In this document: positions 33,650 to 43,087 of the stretch, one piece after another
Layout of the letters: each line of letters begins with the position of its first letter
How positions within the stretch are numbered: position 1 is the first letter of the stretch
Origin: Psychroserpens mesophilus
Lineage (GTDB): Bacteria > Bacteroidota > Bacteroidia > Flavobacteriales > Flavobacteriaceae
DNA: 64,000 nucleotides
Reading direction: 5' to 3'
Assembly (NCBI RefSeq): GCF_000826645.1
Contig: NZ_JXJP01000008.1
Coordinates: 62,001-126,000 of the forward strand
Position numbers and translations under genes: made by a program
The notes under the pieces: generated by a model
What the model was told of the DNA's origin: nothing
Seen by the model: the letters and a program-made list of their open reading frames with translations, nothing else
Database searches by the model: none

Positions 33650-34969
33650 ATGAGATTTTTTAAATCACTATCCCTTTTATTGTTCATTCTATTTTATACC
33701 ACCAGCCATTCCCAAAGTTATATTGGATATACTGTTGATAACTACTCTGGTATCCATGGCGTGGTTTATAACCCCTCAAATATTGTTGGATCAAATTTTA
33801 AAACTGATGTAAACATTGCCTCTTTTAGTGGATTTATTGGTAGTGATTACTTCGGAATAAACTTTGGCGATATGATTAATGGTAATAATTTTGATTTTTC
33901 AGAAGACACAGAACGTTTCTTGAGCGATAGCAATAATTTCTTCCTTAATGCCGATGTATTAGGACCTTCTTTTATGTTCAATCTCAATGAAAAAAGTAGT
34001 ATTGGTCTAGTGTCCAGAGGACGTGCTTTTTTTAATTTAAATAACATCAATGGTGAACTCTTTGAAGCCATTGAAGATGAGTTTGAATCTGAGAATGATA
34101 TCACATTTGACTCACAAAATTTAATTGGAACAGTACATGCATGGGCAGAAATTGGAATTGCTTATGGACGAATTTTAATGGATAAACAGCAACACATTTT
34201 AAAAGGTGGTGTTACATTAAAATACCTTCAAGGTGCAGGAGCATTATTTGCAAGTAGTCCCGGATTTATGGGACAATATACGCGATCGACAGAAACTTTA
34301 ACTACACAAGGAGAACTCAATTATGGAACTTCAGAAGACTTTGACTCTGATGATTTAGATTTAGGAAACCTAACTGCTGGCTTTGGAATGGATCTAGGGT
34401 TTACCTACCAATGGCATCCTAGTAGGGAAAACGATAGTATCCCAATTTACAAAGATAATTACAAGCTTAAAGTCGGAATGTCTATTACAGATATTGGTTC
34501 TATTAATTATAAAGGTGCCGAAATAACATCTTACAATGTCAATAATACTGTGGATACATCAACCTATGATGAACTAGAAGAATTTCTGGATAATAATTAT
34601 AATAACACAAAAACTATTCAAGACACTAAAATACAACTACCAACCGCTTTACATCTTTTAGTCGATTATAGAATAGCAAAAAAATGGCTGGTTAGTGCAC
34701 AAGCAAATTTATCATTAGTAAAAAAAGATAATGAACTCGCAAATTCTATCATAAACACAGTAACTATAGCACCAAGACTTGAAACAAAATGGTTTAGTTT
34801 CTATACGCCTTTAAGTTTCAGACAATATGGTGATTTTGCCTTTGGTGGAGGATTTAGACTAGGTCCTTTGTCTATTGGTTCTGGTTCTATATTTAGTAAT
34901 CTCTTATCAGACAGTTCTAAAACCACAGATGTATTTTTAGGTTTAAAAGTTCCTATATACAGGAAGTAA
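33650..34969 (+). CDS. DUF5723 family outer-membrane protein
   Basis: The 439-residue protein has a signal peptide ending TSHSQ. The start of the mature protein, SYIGYTVDNYSGIHGVVYNP followed by SNIVGSNFKTDVNI, is typical of DUF5723 (a PorV/FadL-like barrel group in Bacteroidota). The remainder is strand-rich, with GGVTLKYLQGAG and LSFRQYGDFAFGGGFRLG, and ends VFLGLKVPIYRK. It precedes two T9SS leucine-rich-repeat proteins. A role in the outer membrane is likely; a link to their export is only inferred from proximity. Confidence 0.75.
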   Translation: MRFFKSLSLLLFILFYTTSHSQSYIGYTVDNYSGIHGVVYNPSNIVGSNFKTDVNIASFSGFIGSDYFGINFGDMINGNNFDFSEDTERFLSDSNNFFLNADVLGPSFMFNLNEKSSIGLVSRGRAFFNLNNINGELFEAIEDEFESENDITFDSQNLIGTVHAWAEIGIAYGRILMDKQQHILKGGVTLKYLQGAGALFASSPGFMGQYTRSTETLTTQGELNYGTSEDFDSDDLDLGNLTAGFGMDLGFTYQWHPSRENDSIPIYKDNYKLKVGMSITDIGSINYKGAEITSYNVNNTVDTSTYDELEEFLDNNYNNTKTIQDTKIQLPTALHLLVDYRIAKKWLVSAQANLSLVKKDNELANSIINTVTIAPRLETKWFSFYTPLSFRQYGDFAFGGGFRLGPLSIGSGSIFSNLLSDSSKTTDVFLGLKVPIYRK

Positions 34970-34987
34970 GCCTGAGAGAATTAAAGA

Positions 34988-35003
34988 TTCCCTGTATTGG
35001 GTA
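34988..35003. promoter_or_regulatory. Candidate NarL-type 7-2-7 operator, site 3
   Basis: TTCCCTG-TA-TTGGGTA has a perfect right half and a weaker left half. It lies 67 bp upstream of the LRR protein gene at 35071, a spacing close to that of sites 1 and 2. Confidence 0.4.
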
Positions 35004-35070
35004 TTTTCCCATAGTCTAATTTCCCAACTTTTATTATTGCTATTATTTAACATTTTAAAACCAACCAATT

Positions 35071-37872
35071 ATGAAGAAATTATTACTCAGTTTGACTGCC
35101 CTATTAATAACCTTTGTTGCCTTTTCCCAAGTTCCCGTAAACGACTTGATTGAAAATGCCATAGAAATTGATCCTTCAAACTATGTCGAAGAAAACATAC
35201 GCTTAGACTTAGCAACAACAACAGGCTACGAAAATGCGTTATGTGGAACGGGCACTTTCACAAAGGTCTTTTATAAATTCACAGCTACTACAGATGCCAG
35301 AGTAAATGCTAGCCTAACAGATATGTTAGGCAATGCTAACACTCAAAGTTTTCTTATATTTTTCACTGCACCAGATTTAAATCAAATCGATGAAACCCAA
35401 CTTACTTTGGCTTCAGATTGCACAATAAGTGATACGACTGTTACAACTGTAAGTGCTGGATCATCTTATTACATTCAAGTAAACAGAAACGACGCCAATA
35501 CATTTTCAAGAATAGAAGTCGCATTAGGTCCTCCAAACGATACTATAGAAAATGCTATTGAAGTTACCTCTTCAAGTTTTAACGATGAAAATATTCGAAT
35601 AGATTTGGCAGCATCAAATCCAGGAGGTCAAGGAAGTTGTCCATTAGCTACTTTCAATATTGTGTATTACAAATTCACGGCAACAACAAACGGCACAGCT
35701 ACCTTTTCACTTCTAAATCAAAATGGTGGTGCAAATCCGGTTAATTCATTTGTTATCTTTTATTCAGCTCCCAACCTAAATGCACTTGATACAGATTTGA
35801 CACTGGTTTCAAGTTGTTCTTTTGTCACCCAACCTTCCATAAATATTGTTAATGGTCAAAGTTATTATGTTTTAGTAAGTAGACCTGATCAAGGTCAGTT
35901 ATCGCGAGTAAGTGCAACAATTTCACAAGATGGTCCTCCAAGTGAGCGACAAGCTTTAATCGATTTTTATAATGCAACCGATGGTCCAAATTGGGGTATC
36001 AATACCAATTGGAATACTGCTGCTCCTCTTTCAGAATGGGCAGGAATCACCCTTGAAAATGGTCATGTTACCGCAATGGGCTTGATTAATGTTGGAGCTA
36101 CAGGAAATTTGCCTAACTCTATTCTTAATTTACCGTTTTTAGAAAGTTTTGTCTTTTCCAATAATAATTTTACTGGTGAATTACCAGATTTAACAAGTCT
36201 AACCAACCTTCAAACTTTCAACATTTCAGGAAATAAGTTTTCATTTGCTGATTTAGAACCCAATTTTGCACAAAACTCAACAATAACAGAATTTATCTAT
36301 GGAGGCCAACAGAGAATCAATGAGGAAATACTCATTGACAATCCAGTTATTGGCGAAGAATATACACTAAGCACAACGACACCAGGAACAAATTTATCAT
36401 ACCAATGGATTAAAGATGAAGGTGGATTTTTATTGGATATTGAAGATATTCCGGGAGCTACAAGTTCTGATTATGTGATTCCGAGCTTACAAGTAGATGA
36501 TATTTTTTCATATAGCTGTAGAGTGACCAGTGCTTTAATTCCGGATTTAGTCTTAGTAAGAAATAGAATTAATATAAGAATTCCAGTATCTCAATCTGAA
36601 CGCGATGCTTTAGTTGCTTTTTACAATGCAACAGATGGTCCTAATTGGGCCAATAATGAAAATTGGTTAAGCGCAGCCGATGTTGACGATTGGGCAGGAG
36701 TTCAAACTGTTGGTGGAAAGGTTATTGTTTTAAATCAGAATTTTCAAAACCTCAATGGACAACTACCTGACGAAATTGGAGATCTTATATATTTGAAAGA
36801 AATTAGAATCAGTGTTAATCAAAATCTTACAGGACCTATTCCGTCATCTATAGGAAATTTAACCGATTTAGAATTCTTAAGATTTCAGTTCAATAGCATG
36901 TCTGGAGACATTCCAGCTTCTGTGTCTAATCTTACAAAATTAACTCGAGTCTATTTACAAGACAATCAATTTACAGGTAGCATCCCTTCAGGTTTTGGAA
37001 ATGCGCCTCAATTATTTCAAATATTCCTGAATAACAATCAACTTGACGGGCAAATACCTGCCAGTATTGGTGGTTTAAATGAGTTAGTTTCATTTGACAT
37101 ATCTAACAATGGACTCTCAGGAACACTTCCAGCAGAACTTGGTAACCTGTCCTCTATTCAACTATTCGATATAACTAACAATGATTTTACAGGACAATTA
37201 CCGGATTGGTCTGGAATAAATGAACCTGAAAGCGCAAATTTCAATTTAACCAATAACTATTTCGATTTCAGTGATTTAGAACCTCTAGTAAACAATGGTG
37301 TTACGTTTAACAGTCTTGCATATTCACCTCAACGTACGTTAGATCAAGAGGAAGAAATTATGTCGCCTCCTGGAGTCGATATTGTTTTAGATGTTAACGA
37401 CACCACCATTAACCGAAACGGGGAAGACACGGCTTCAAACAATGAGTTTCAATGGTATAAAGATAATGTGGCTATCAGTGGCGCAATTGGAAGTACTTAT
37501 ACTATTGTAAACGCTCAAATTACGGATAGTGGAGTATATTTTTGTGAAATCAGAAACGCATCACTTCCAGATTTAGTCATTGTTAGAGCTAATATTACGG
37601 TTGTAGTTGATGACAGTTTGAGTACAACAGATTTCGATAATGAAGATTTCAAAATTTTTCCTAATCCAGCTCATAACTGGCTAACAATACAAACCAATGC
37701 GTTTAAAGATTCTAAAGCGCAAGTATTTGATGTGAATGGTAAATTAGTATTTGAAAGAGCACTCACATCGATGACCACCTCTATTGCTGTTGATCAACTT
37801 GCTGCTGGGATCTATATTATTTCAGTAAGTAACGATACTATGAAAACCTCCAAACGCTTTATAAAACAATAA
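35071..37872 (+). CDS. Secreted leucine-rich repeat protein with T9SS type A sorting domain (paralogue 1)
   Basis: The 933-residue protein has a signal peptide ending VAFSQ. Two PPC-like modules follow (about 23-155 and 156-290; each with a FYKFTA/YYKFTA core). Next come a plant-like LRR block opening SERQALIDFYNATDGPNW (290-420), an Ig-like stretch (425-505), a second LRR block opening SERDALVAFYNATDGPNW (508-725) with GxIPxxxGNLxxL repeats, and another Ig-like stretch (750-848). The C-terminal sorting domain (857-933) has FKIFPNPAHNWL and LAAGIYIISV and ends KRFIKQ. It should be secreted and attached at the cell surface. A candidate operator is upstream and a hairpin terminator downstream. 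Confidence 0.9.
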   Translation: MKKLLLSLTALLITFVAFSQVPVNDLIENAIEIDPSNYVEENIRLDLATTTGYENALCGTGTFTKVFYKFTATTDARVNASLTDMLGNANTQSFLIFFTAPDLNQIDETQLTLASDCTISDTTVTTVSAGSSYYIQVNRNDANTFSRIEVALGPPNDTIENAIEVTSSSFNDENIRIDLAASNPGGQGSCPLATFNIVYYKFTATTNGTATFSLLNQNGGANPVNSFVIFYSAPNLNALDTDLTLVSSCSFVTQPSINIVNGQSYYVLVSRPDQGQLSRVSATISQDGPPSERQALIDFYNATDGPNWGINTNWNTAAPLSEWAGITLENGHVTAMGLINVGATGNLPNSILNLPFLESFVFSNNNFTGELPDLTSLTNLQTFNISGNKFSFADLEPNFAQNSTITEFIYGGQQRINEEILIDNPVIGEEYTLSTTTPGTNLSYQWIKDEGGFLLDIEDIPGATSSDYVIPSLQVDDIFSYSCRVTSALIPDLVLVRNRINIRIPVSQSERDALVAFYNATDGPNWANNENWLSAADVDDWAGVQTVGGKVIVLNQNFQNLNGQLPDEIGDLIYLKEIRISVNQNLTGPIPSSIGNLTDLEFLRFQFNSMSGDIPASVSNLTKLTRVYLQDNQFTGSIPSGFGNAPQLFQIFLNNNQLDGQIPASIGGLNELVSFDISNNGLSGTLPAELGNLSSIQLFDITNNDFTGQLPDWSGINEPESANFNLTNNYFDFSDLEPLVNNGVTFNSLAYSPQRTLDQEEEIMSPPGVDIVLDVNDTTINRNGEDTASNNEFQWYKDNVAISGAIGSTYTIVNAQITDSGVYFCEIRNASLPDLVIVRANITVVVDDSLSTTDFDNEDFKIFPNPAHNWLTIQTNAFKDSKAQVFDVNGKLVFERALTSMTTSIAVDQLAAGIYIISVSNDTMKTSKRFIKQ

Positions 37873-37928
37873 ATAAGTACCGTTGGAATACTATTAATCT
37901 AAAGGGAGAATCAATACATCCAACTTAG

Positions 37929-37956
37929 AAAAATCCCCTTAATTGGGGATTTTTAA
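37929..37956 (+). terminator. Terminator after LRR paralogue 1
   Basis: AAAAATCCCC (37929-37938) pairs with GGGGATTTTT (37945-37954) around a 6-base loop. The core CCCCTTAATTGGGG is identical in the terminator after the next paralogue (41347). Confidence 0.85.
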
Positions 37957-38047
37957 GTTTAATGTTAAATAAATATTATTCGTAGTCCATTTTCTACATA
38001 GTGTAATTATTTTATATATATTTAAGCTGACTATTAATCAACCAATT

Positions 38048-41000
38048 ATGAAAACATTATTACTCTCAATTACCCTTATTTTAACAAGTTATGTAATATT
38101 CGCTCAATTACCTGTTAATGATGCTATAGAAGATGCTATAGAAATAACTACAACCTCTTTTACAGATGAAAATCTAAGGTTGGACTTAGCAGCAGAATTT
38201 AACGAACCAATTAATGGTTGTGGGATAGGTGGATTTAAAACTGTCTTTTACAAGTTTTTAGCACCTTTTTCTGGAGATGCAGCGGCAGTTGTTCTTAATC
38301 AAGATGGATCAAGTGCTTCAGGTTCAATATTTGCAATTTTTTATTCTGCTCCTAATTTAAACATTACCTCTGGAGATGAGTTTATATTTAGTGAAACACC
38401 TTGTGTGCTTACTCCAAATGCAACGAATCTTATTATTAGCGAAGGTCAATCCTATTATATCGCAATAAGCAGAGCTGAAGCCAATGTATTATCAAGAGTT
38501 GAAGTCACTCTTGAAGAAGTACCATTACCAATTAATGACCAGATTATTGATGCTACTGAAATTACTGGAAATAGTTTTAATGACAGTTTTATGAGGTTAG
38601 ATTTTGCTTCTGCTAGTTCAGGAGGTCAAATTGGTTGTGATACAACTCAAGAAGTTGTATACTACAAATATACTGCAACTGATGATGGATTTGTTTCGCT
38701 TTCATTGACAAATAATTCTGGTAGTGATTCTGTGATTGATACGTCATCATTTATTCGTGTGTTCAATGCACCTCATTTAAATGTAACCTCAGAATCAGAT
38801 CTTTCTCTTGCAACAGGACTAAACTGTAATTCCGAAATTAATGTTGATGTAGCTGTAGAATCAGGTCAATCTTACTATTTTTTGGCACATAGACCAGATG
38901 AGTTTCAGCTATCTTCTTTTAATTTTGAGTTTATAGCTTTAACTAATAACTCATTAATAAATGCTACAGAGATTACAACTTCCAGTTTTACGGATTCAAA
39001 TCTAAGGTTAGATTTAGCAAGTGAAAGTACTGGTGGGCAAATTGATTGTTCTACTACAAATAAAGTTTTATATTATAAGTTTACAGCTGATTCTGATACC
39101 AAAATTTTCACTAGATTAACTGATGATACTAATAACCCTATATCAGGAAGCGGAAGTACATTTATCAATATCTATGAAGCACCTAACCTAAATATTACTT
39201 TAGAAAGCGAGCTTGTTTTAGCTCCAGGAGATATTTGTAATAATGCTCAGTCAGAAGTAAATATTGATATTACTTCTGGACAATCCTATTATATCTTGAT
39301 TAATAGAGATAGAGCATTTGCCAGAACAACATTTTCATTTGAAAAAGATCCACCGCTAACTGAAAGACAAGCTTTAGTAGATTTATATAATGCTACAGGT
39401 GGCCCTTTATGGACATCTTCTGATAACTGGCTTTCCAACGATAGTCCTTTGAATGATTGGGAAGGTATTCGAGTAGAGGATGGTCATATATCAAGAGTAA
39501 TTTTATCCAATAGAAACTTAACAGGTCAAATTCCTAATTCAATCCTTAATCTGCAATTCGTGGAGTTAATTAGCCTAGGTTTTAACAAATTAAGCGGATT
39601 AATTCCTGATTTTGGGTTATTACCTAATCTTGAAGAATTACGATTAAATGGAAATAACTTTTCTCTTGGTGATTTTGAAACAAACTTTGTAAGTAATTCA
39701 TCGATAACTTTTTTTAACTTTTCTCCGCAAAGACTAATCGATGATTATATATTAATAGAAAATCCTGTAATTGGAGATGATTACACATTAACCATGACAC
39801 CACAAGAAGGTACTAATATAAGTTATCAATGGGTAAAAAGATCTCCAGCTTTGTTTGAACCCTTCGTTGAAGAAGTTCCTGGAGCTAATTCAAATGAATA
39901 TGCAATTTCAAACTTTCAACTTGAGGATGGTTCAACCTATTCATGCTTTGTGACTAGCCCACTTGTACCTGGTTTAACAATAGAAAGGGAAAGTATAAAA
40001 TTCAGAGTACCAGTATCCCAATCTGAACGTGATGCCCTTATCGCTTTATATAACGCAACAGATGGTGCAAATTGGTACAATACAATAGGAACTAGTTTAA
40101 TTATTGAAAATTGGAATACTTCTGCACACGTAGATACTTGGACTGGTGTAGAAACATTCGGTCATAAAGTTGTGTATCTAAATTTGAATTTCAGCAATCT
40201 AAATGGTCAATTACCTGATGAAATTGGAGACTTAATCCACCTTAGAGAACTAAGGGTGAGTGCAAATCCAGATTTAACTGGTCCAATACCTTCATCAATT
40301 GGAAATTTAAGTGAACTACAATGGCTAAGATTACAGAATAATGGACACACAGGAGAAATTCCAATTTCCATTGGCAATTTATCAAACCTTAACAGATTGT
40401 ATCTCAGTTTCAATGAACTTACAGGAACTATTCCAACTAGTCTTGGCAATGCTCCAGAATTGTTGCAACTCATCCTAGAACACAATCAACTTGATGGAGA
40501 AATTCCGGGAAGTTTAGGCGACTTAACTAATCTTGTTTCGATTCAATTAAATAATAATAATTTATCTGGAAGTATTCCTTCAAATATTGGTAGTAATGTA
40601 GAAAGTATGTCCTTAGATGTCTCCTTTAACAATTTGTCAGGCCCTCTTCCTGAATGGACTACATTCGTAAACCCAGAATTCACATCAATTAGACTCCAAA
40701 ATAACTTTTATAGTTTCAGTGATTTAGAACCTCTAGTCAATAATGGTGTAACTTATGGCTCACTTATATATTCTCCTCAAAACACACTTGATGACGAAGA
40801 AGATTTAAATTCTCCTCCTGAAGTTGATATTACTCTAGATGTTAATGATACAGATATTAATAGAAATACTCAAGATCCATCACCAAACAATCAATACCAG
40901 TGGTTTAAAGATAATACCATCATAAATGGTGCAAATGCTAATGCCTACACCATTGTTAATGCACAACTAACAGATAGCGGAGTTTATCATTGTGAAATCA

Positions 41001-41323
41001 CAAATCCCTTAGTTCCTGATCTTACTATTGTTAGAGCTGATATCAATCTAACAGTTGACGATAATTTAGGAGTTGAAGATTTTGAAAATGAAGACTTTAA
41101 ATTATATCCTAATCCTGCTAGCAACTGGCTATCTATTAAAACAGACTCTTTAACTGATGATGCTAAAGCACAGGTATTTGACATGAATGGGAAATTGTTA
41201 TTTGAAAAGACGTTAACATCTGAAATTACTGCCATTGCTATCGATCAACTAGCAGCTGGAATATATGTAATTACTGTGAAAGCTGATGATAAACAAACTG
41301 CCAAACGTTTTATCAAACAATAA
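38048..41323 (+). CDS. Secreted leucine-rich repeat protein with T9SS type A sorting domain (paralogue 2)
   Basis: The 1091-residue protein has the same order of domains as the 35071 product, but three N-terminal PPC-like modules (about 20-160, 165-298, 300-435) instead of two. Then follow LRR block 1 (from TERQALVDLYNATGGPLW, 437), an Ig-like stretch (571-650), LRR block 2 (from SERDALIALYNATDGANW, 656), an Ig-like stretch (914-1002), and a T9SS sorting domain with FKLYPNPASNWL and ending KRFIKQ. It clearly arose by tandem duplication. Its promoter region has no 7-2-7 dyad, unlike the first copy, so the two may be regulated differently. Confidence 0.9.
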   Translation: MKTLLLSITLILTSYVIFAQLPVNDAIEDAIEITTTSFTDENLRLDLAAEFNEPINGCGIGGFKTVFYKFLAPFSGDAAAVVLNQDGSSASGSIFAIFYSAPNLNITSGDEFIFSETPCVLTPNATNLIISEGQSYYIAISRAEANVLSRVEVTLEEVPLPINDQIIDATEITGNSFNDSFMRLDFASASSGGQIGCDTTQEVVYYKYTATDDGFVSLSLTNNSGSDSVIDTSSFIRVFNAPHLNVTSESDLSLATGLNCNSEINVDVAVESGQSYYFLAHRPDEFQLSSFNFEFIALTNNSLINATEITTSSFTDSNLRLDLASESTGGQIDCSTTNKVLYYKFTADSDTKIFTRLTDDTNNPISGSGSTFINIYEAPNLNITLESELVLAPGDICNNAQSEVNIDITSGQSYYILINRDRAFARTTFSFEKDPPLTERQALVDLYNATGGPLWTSSDNWLSNDSPLNDWEGIRVEDGHISRVILSNRNLTGQIPNSILNLQFVELISLGFNKLSGLIPDFGLLPNLEELRLNGNNFSLGDFETNFVSNSSITFFNFSPQRLIDDYILIENPVIGDDYTLTMTPQEGTNISYQWVKRSPALFEPFVEEVPGANSNEYAISNFQLEDGSTYSCFVTSPLVPGLTIERESIKFRVPVSQSERDALIALYNATDGANWYNTIGTSLIIENWNTSAHVDTWTGVETFGHKVVYLNLNFSNLNGQLPDEIGDLIHLRELRVSANPDLTGPIPSSIGNLSELQWLRLQNNGHTGEIPISIGNLSNLNRLYLSFNELTGTIPTSLGNAPELLQLILEHNQLDGEIPGSLGDLTNLVSIQLNNNNLSGSIPSNIGSNVESMSLDVSFNNLSGPLPEWTTFVNPEFTSIRLQNNFYSFSDLEPLVNNGVTYGSLIYSPQNTLDDEEDLNSPPEVDITLDVNDTDINRNTQDPSPNNQYQWFKDNTIINGANANAYTIVNAQLTDSGVYHCEITNPLVPDLTIVRADINLTVDDNLGVEDFENEDFKLYPNPASNWLSIKTDSLTDDAKAQVFDMNGKLLFEKTLTSEITAIAIDQLAAGIYVITVKADDKQTAKRFIKQ

Positions 41324-41346
41324 ACATAAATTATTTAGACTTACTT

Positions 41347-41373
41347 AAAATCCCCTTAATTGGGGATTTTTTT
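41347..41373 (+). terminator. Terminator after LRR paralogue 2
   Basis: AAAATCCCC (41347-41355) pairs with GGGGATTTT (41362-41370) around a 6-base loop, with a run of seven Ts to 41373. It shares its core with the terminator at 37929. Confidence 0.85.
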
Positions 41374-41429
41374 ATTAAAAATTTGATGACATTTTACAAC
41401 GTTTACAGATGTTATCATAAAACTAAACT

Positions 41430-41513
41430 ATGACAATCGTATCCATTTTGATTTCGCTTATCATTATCAATTTAATTTTATTGAAATTCAGTATCAATAA
41501 ATACAAACAATAA
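41430..41513 (+). CDS. Possible 27-residue membrane peptide
   Basis: An ATG at 41430 opens 27 codons: a 20-residue hydrophobic stretch (about 3-20, VSILISLIIINLILLKF) and a short basic tail NKYKQ, ending TAA at 41511. It lies alone in a 285-bp gap. The pattern fits a tiny membrane peptide, but this length could also arise by chance. Confidence 0.3.
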   Translation: MTIVSILISLIIINLILLKFSINKYKQ

Positions 41514-41608
41514 TTACTTTGATAGTGCAGTAAATATATTTCGGCAAAGCTTGAAGTAAAATGATTATCTTTGATAGTACAATCTCGTACCAATCAAATA
41601 ATCTAAAG

Positions 41609-42628
41609 ATGAAAGCGTTTAAATACATTTTGTTTTTAATCCTTATCCTAATTATAGGTGTAGCGATTTATATTGCTGTTCAACCCAATTCCTTTCATGT
41701 TGAACGTACCAGAACACTACAAGCTCCTGCTCCAGTAGTTTATAACAATATTTCCGATTTTAAAAACTGGGAAGCGTGGTCCTCTTGGATTGAAGCAAAA
41801 CCTGAAACCAAAGTCACACTTTCTGATCAAACAAAAGGTGTAGGAGGTTCTTACTCCTGGGAAGATGAAGACGGTATTGGTATCATGAAAACTGTTTCAA
41901 CTATTCCCAATAAATCAATAATTCAGGAAATGCAAGTTGCCGACTTTCCTGTTAATGAAGTTCGCTGGAATTTAAAACCTAATAAAAATGGAACTACTGA
42001 AGTCACTTGGACTATTGAAGGTAAAAATATGCCATTCATGTTCAAAGCCTATACAACAGCTATGGGTGGCATAGAAAAACTTATCGGTCCTCATTTTGAG
42101 CGTGGTTTAGAATTATTAGACAGTGTTCTTATTAAGGAAATGAAAGTTTATAACATTTCGGTTAAAGGTGAAACACAACATAGTGGAGGTTTTTATCTTT
42201 ATAACACAACCTCTTGTAAAATGGACGATTTTAAAGAAAATATGCAAGAGATGTTCCCAAAAATTGGTGGCTATGCTATCGCTAATAATATAAAAATGGC
42301 TGGAAGTCCATTTGTCATTTATCATACGTGGGATGAGGCCAATAATACGGTCATGTTTTCGTGTGCAGTTCCTACGTCTTCTAAATTTGAAACCACAGAT
42401 CCAGATGTTCTAACTGGGCAGTTAGAATCGTTTAAAGCTGTAAAAACGGTTTTAAAAGGTGATTACGAAAACTTAAAAGAAGCATGGGACAAAACCATGA
42501 CCTATATTCAAACTAATAATTTAGAATTTACTGAAACAGGACCTATGATTGAAACCTATCTTACAGATCCTATGGAAACTCCTAATCCAGCCGATTGGGT
42601 TACTGAAATATTCATAGCTGTAAAATAA
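41609..42628 (+). CDS. SRPBCC domain protein with GyrI-like C-terminal domain
   Basis: The ATG at 41609 (339 residues, MKAFKYILFL) is preferred to one 16 codons earlier, because it opens a membrane anchor (residues 4-25). An SRPBCC/polyketide cyclase domain follows (about 30-180: VERTRTLQAPAPVVYNNISD, FKNWEAWSSWIEAKPETKVT, EVRWNLKPNKNGTTEVTWTI). The C-terminal half (190-339) resembles the GyrI-like/AraC effector-binding fold and ends TDPMETPNPADWVTEIFIAV. Both parts bind hydrophobic small molecules in relatives. Its stop overlaps the crcB start (TAATG). Confidence 0.8.
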   Translation: MKAFKYILFLILILIIGVAIYIAVQPNSFHVERTRTLQAPAPVVYNNISDFKNWEAWSSWIEAKPETKVTLSDQTKGVGGSYSWEDEDGIGIMKTVSTIPNKSIIQEMQVADFPVNEVRWNLKPNKNGTTEVTWTIEGKNMPFMFKAYTTAMGGIEKLIGPHFERGLELLDSVLIKEMKVYNISVKGETQHSGGFYLYNTTSCKMDDFKENMQEMFPKIGGYAIANNIKMAGSPFVIYHTWDEANNTVMFSCAVPTSSKFETTDPDVLTGQLESFKAVKTVLKGDYENLKEAWDKTMTYIQTNNLEFTETGPMIETYLTDPMETPNPADWVTEIFIAVK

Positions 42629-42996
42629 TGGTTAAACAATTAATCTTAGTATTTATTGGTGGAGGTTTCGGAAGTATGCTTCGCTTTATCTTAGGAAAGT
42701 TTCTAAATAACGGTCAAAACGGTATTCCTTATGGTACATTTGCAGCAAACATTATCGGTAGTCTTTTAATTGGAATCATTTTAGGAATGGCTGCAAAAAA
42801 CGATACCTTAACGTCTAATCAAACCCTATTGCTTGCTACTGGTTTTTGTGGTGGTTTTACTACGTTTTCAACCTTTGCCTATGAGAATCATATCTTTTTA
42901 AAATCAGGAGATTTTACCTCATTTGCAATCTATACCATTGCCAGTTTTATTATTGGCTTTTTGGCGGTTTTCTTCGGAATGTATTTGGTGAAATAA
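42628..42996 (+). CDS. crcB: Fluoride exporter CrcB/Fluc
   Basis: The 122-residue protein has four membrane segments. Signature pieces are GGGFGSMLRFILGKFL, GTFAANIIGSLLIGI and GFCGGFTTFSTFAYE (the GxxGGxTTFSTF motif that lines the fluoride pore). Fluc channels work as dual-topology dimers; only one copy is present here, as expected for a homodimer. It is translationally coupled to the SRPBCC gene by a 1-base overlap. No fluoride riboswitch was recognised upstream of the pair. Confidence 0.95.
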   Translation: MVKQLILVFIGGGFGSMLRFILGKFLNNGQNGIPYGTFAANIIGSLLIGIILGMAAKNDTLTSNQTLLLATGFCGGFTTFSTFAYENHIFLKSGDFTSFAIYTIASFIIGFLAVFFGMYLVK

Positions 42997-43011
42997 CTCA
43001 AAATTTAAAAT

Positions 43012-43036
43012 ATACGACATTTATCGTATGTTTTCT
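43012..43036 (+). terminator. Possible weak terminator after crcB
   Basis: ATACGA (43012-43017) pairs perfectly with TCGTAT (43024-43029) around a 6-base loop and is followed by GTTTTCT. The stem is short, and the palindrome could instead be an operator for the gene at 43088. Confidence 0.4.
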
Positions 43037-43087
43037 CTTACATATAATTAGGATTTTTGACCCATTAATTTTAAAAACCTAATTATC

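Noticed and set aside
42997-43087. Fluoride riboswitch near crcB
   Set aside because: It would need to be upstream of the operon (before 41609); the hairpin here is downstream of crcB, and no riboswitch-like sequence was recognised upstream.
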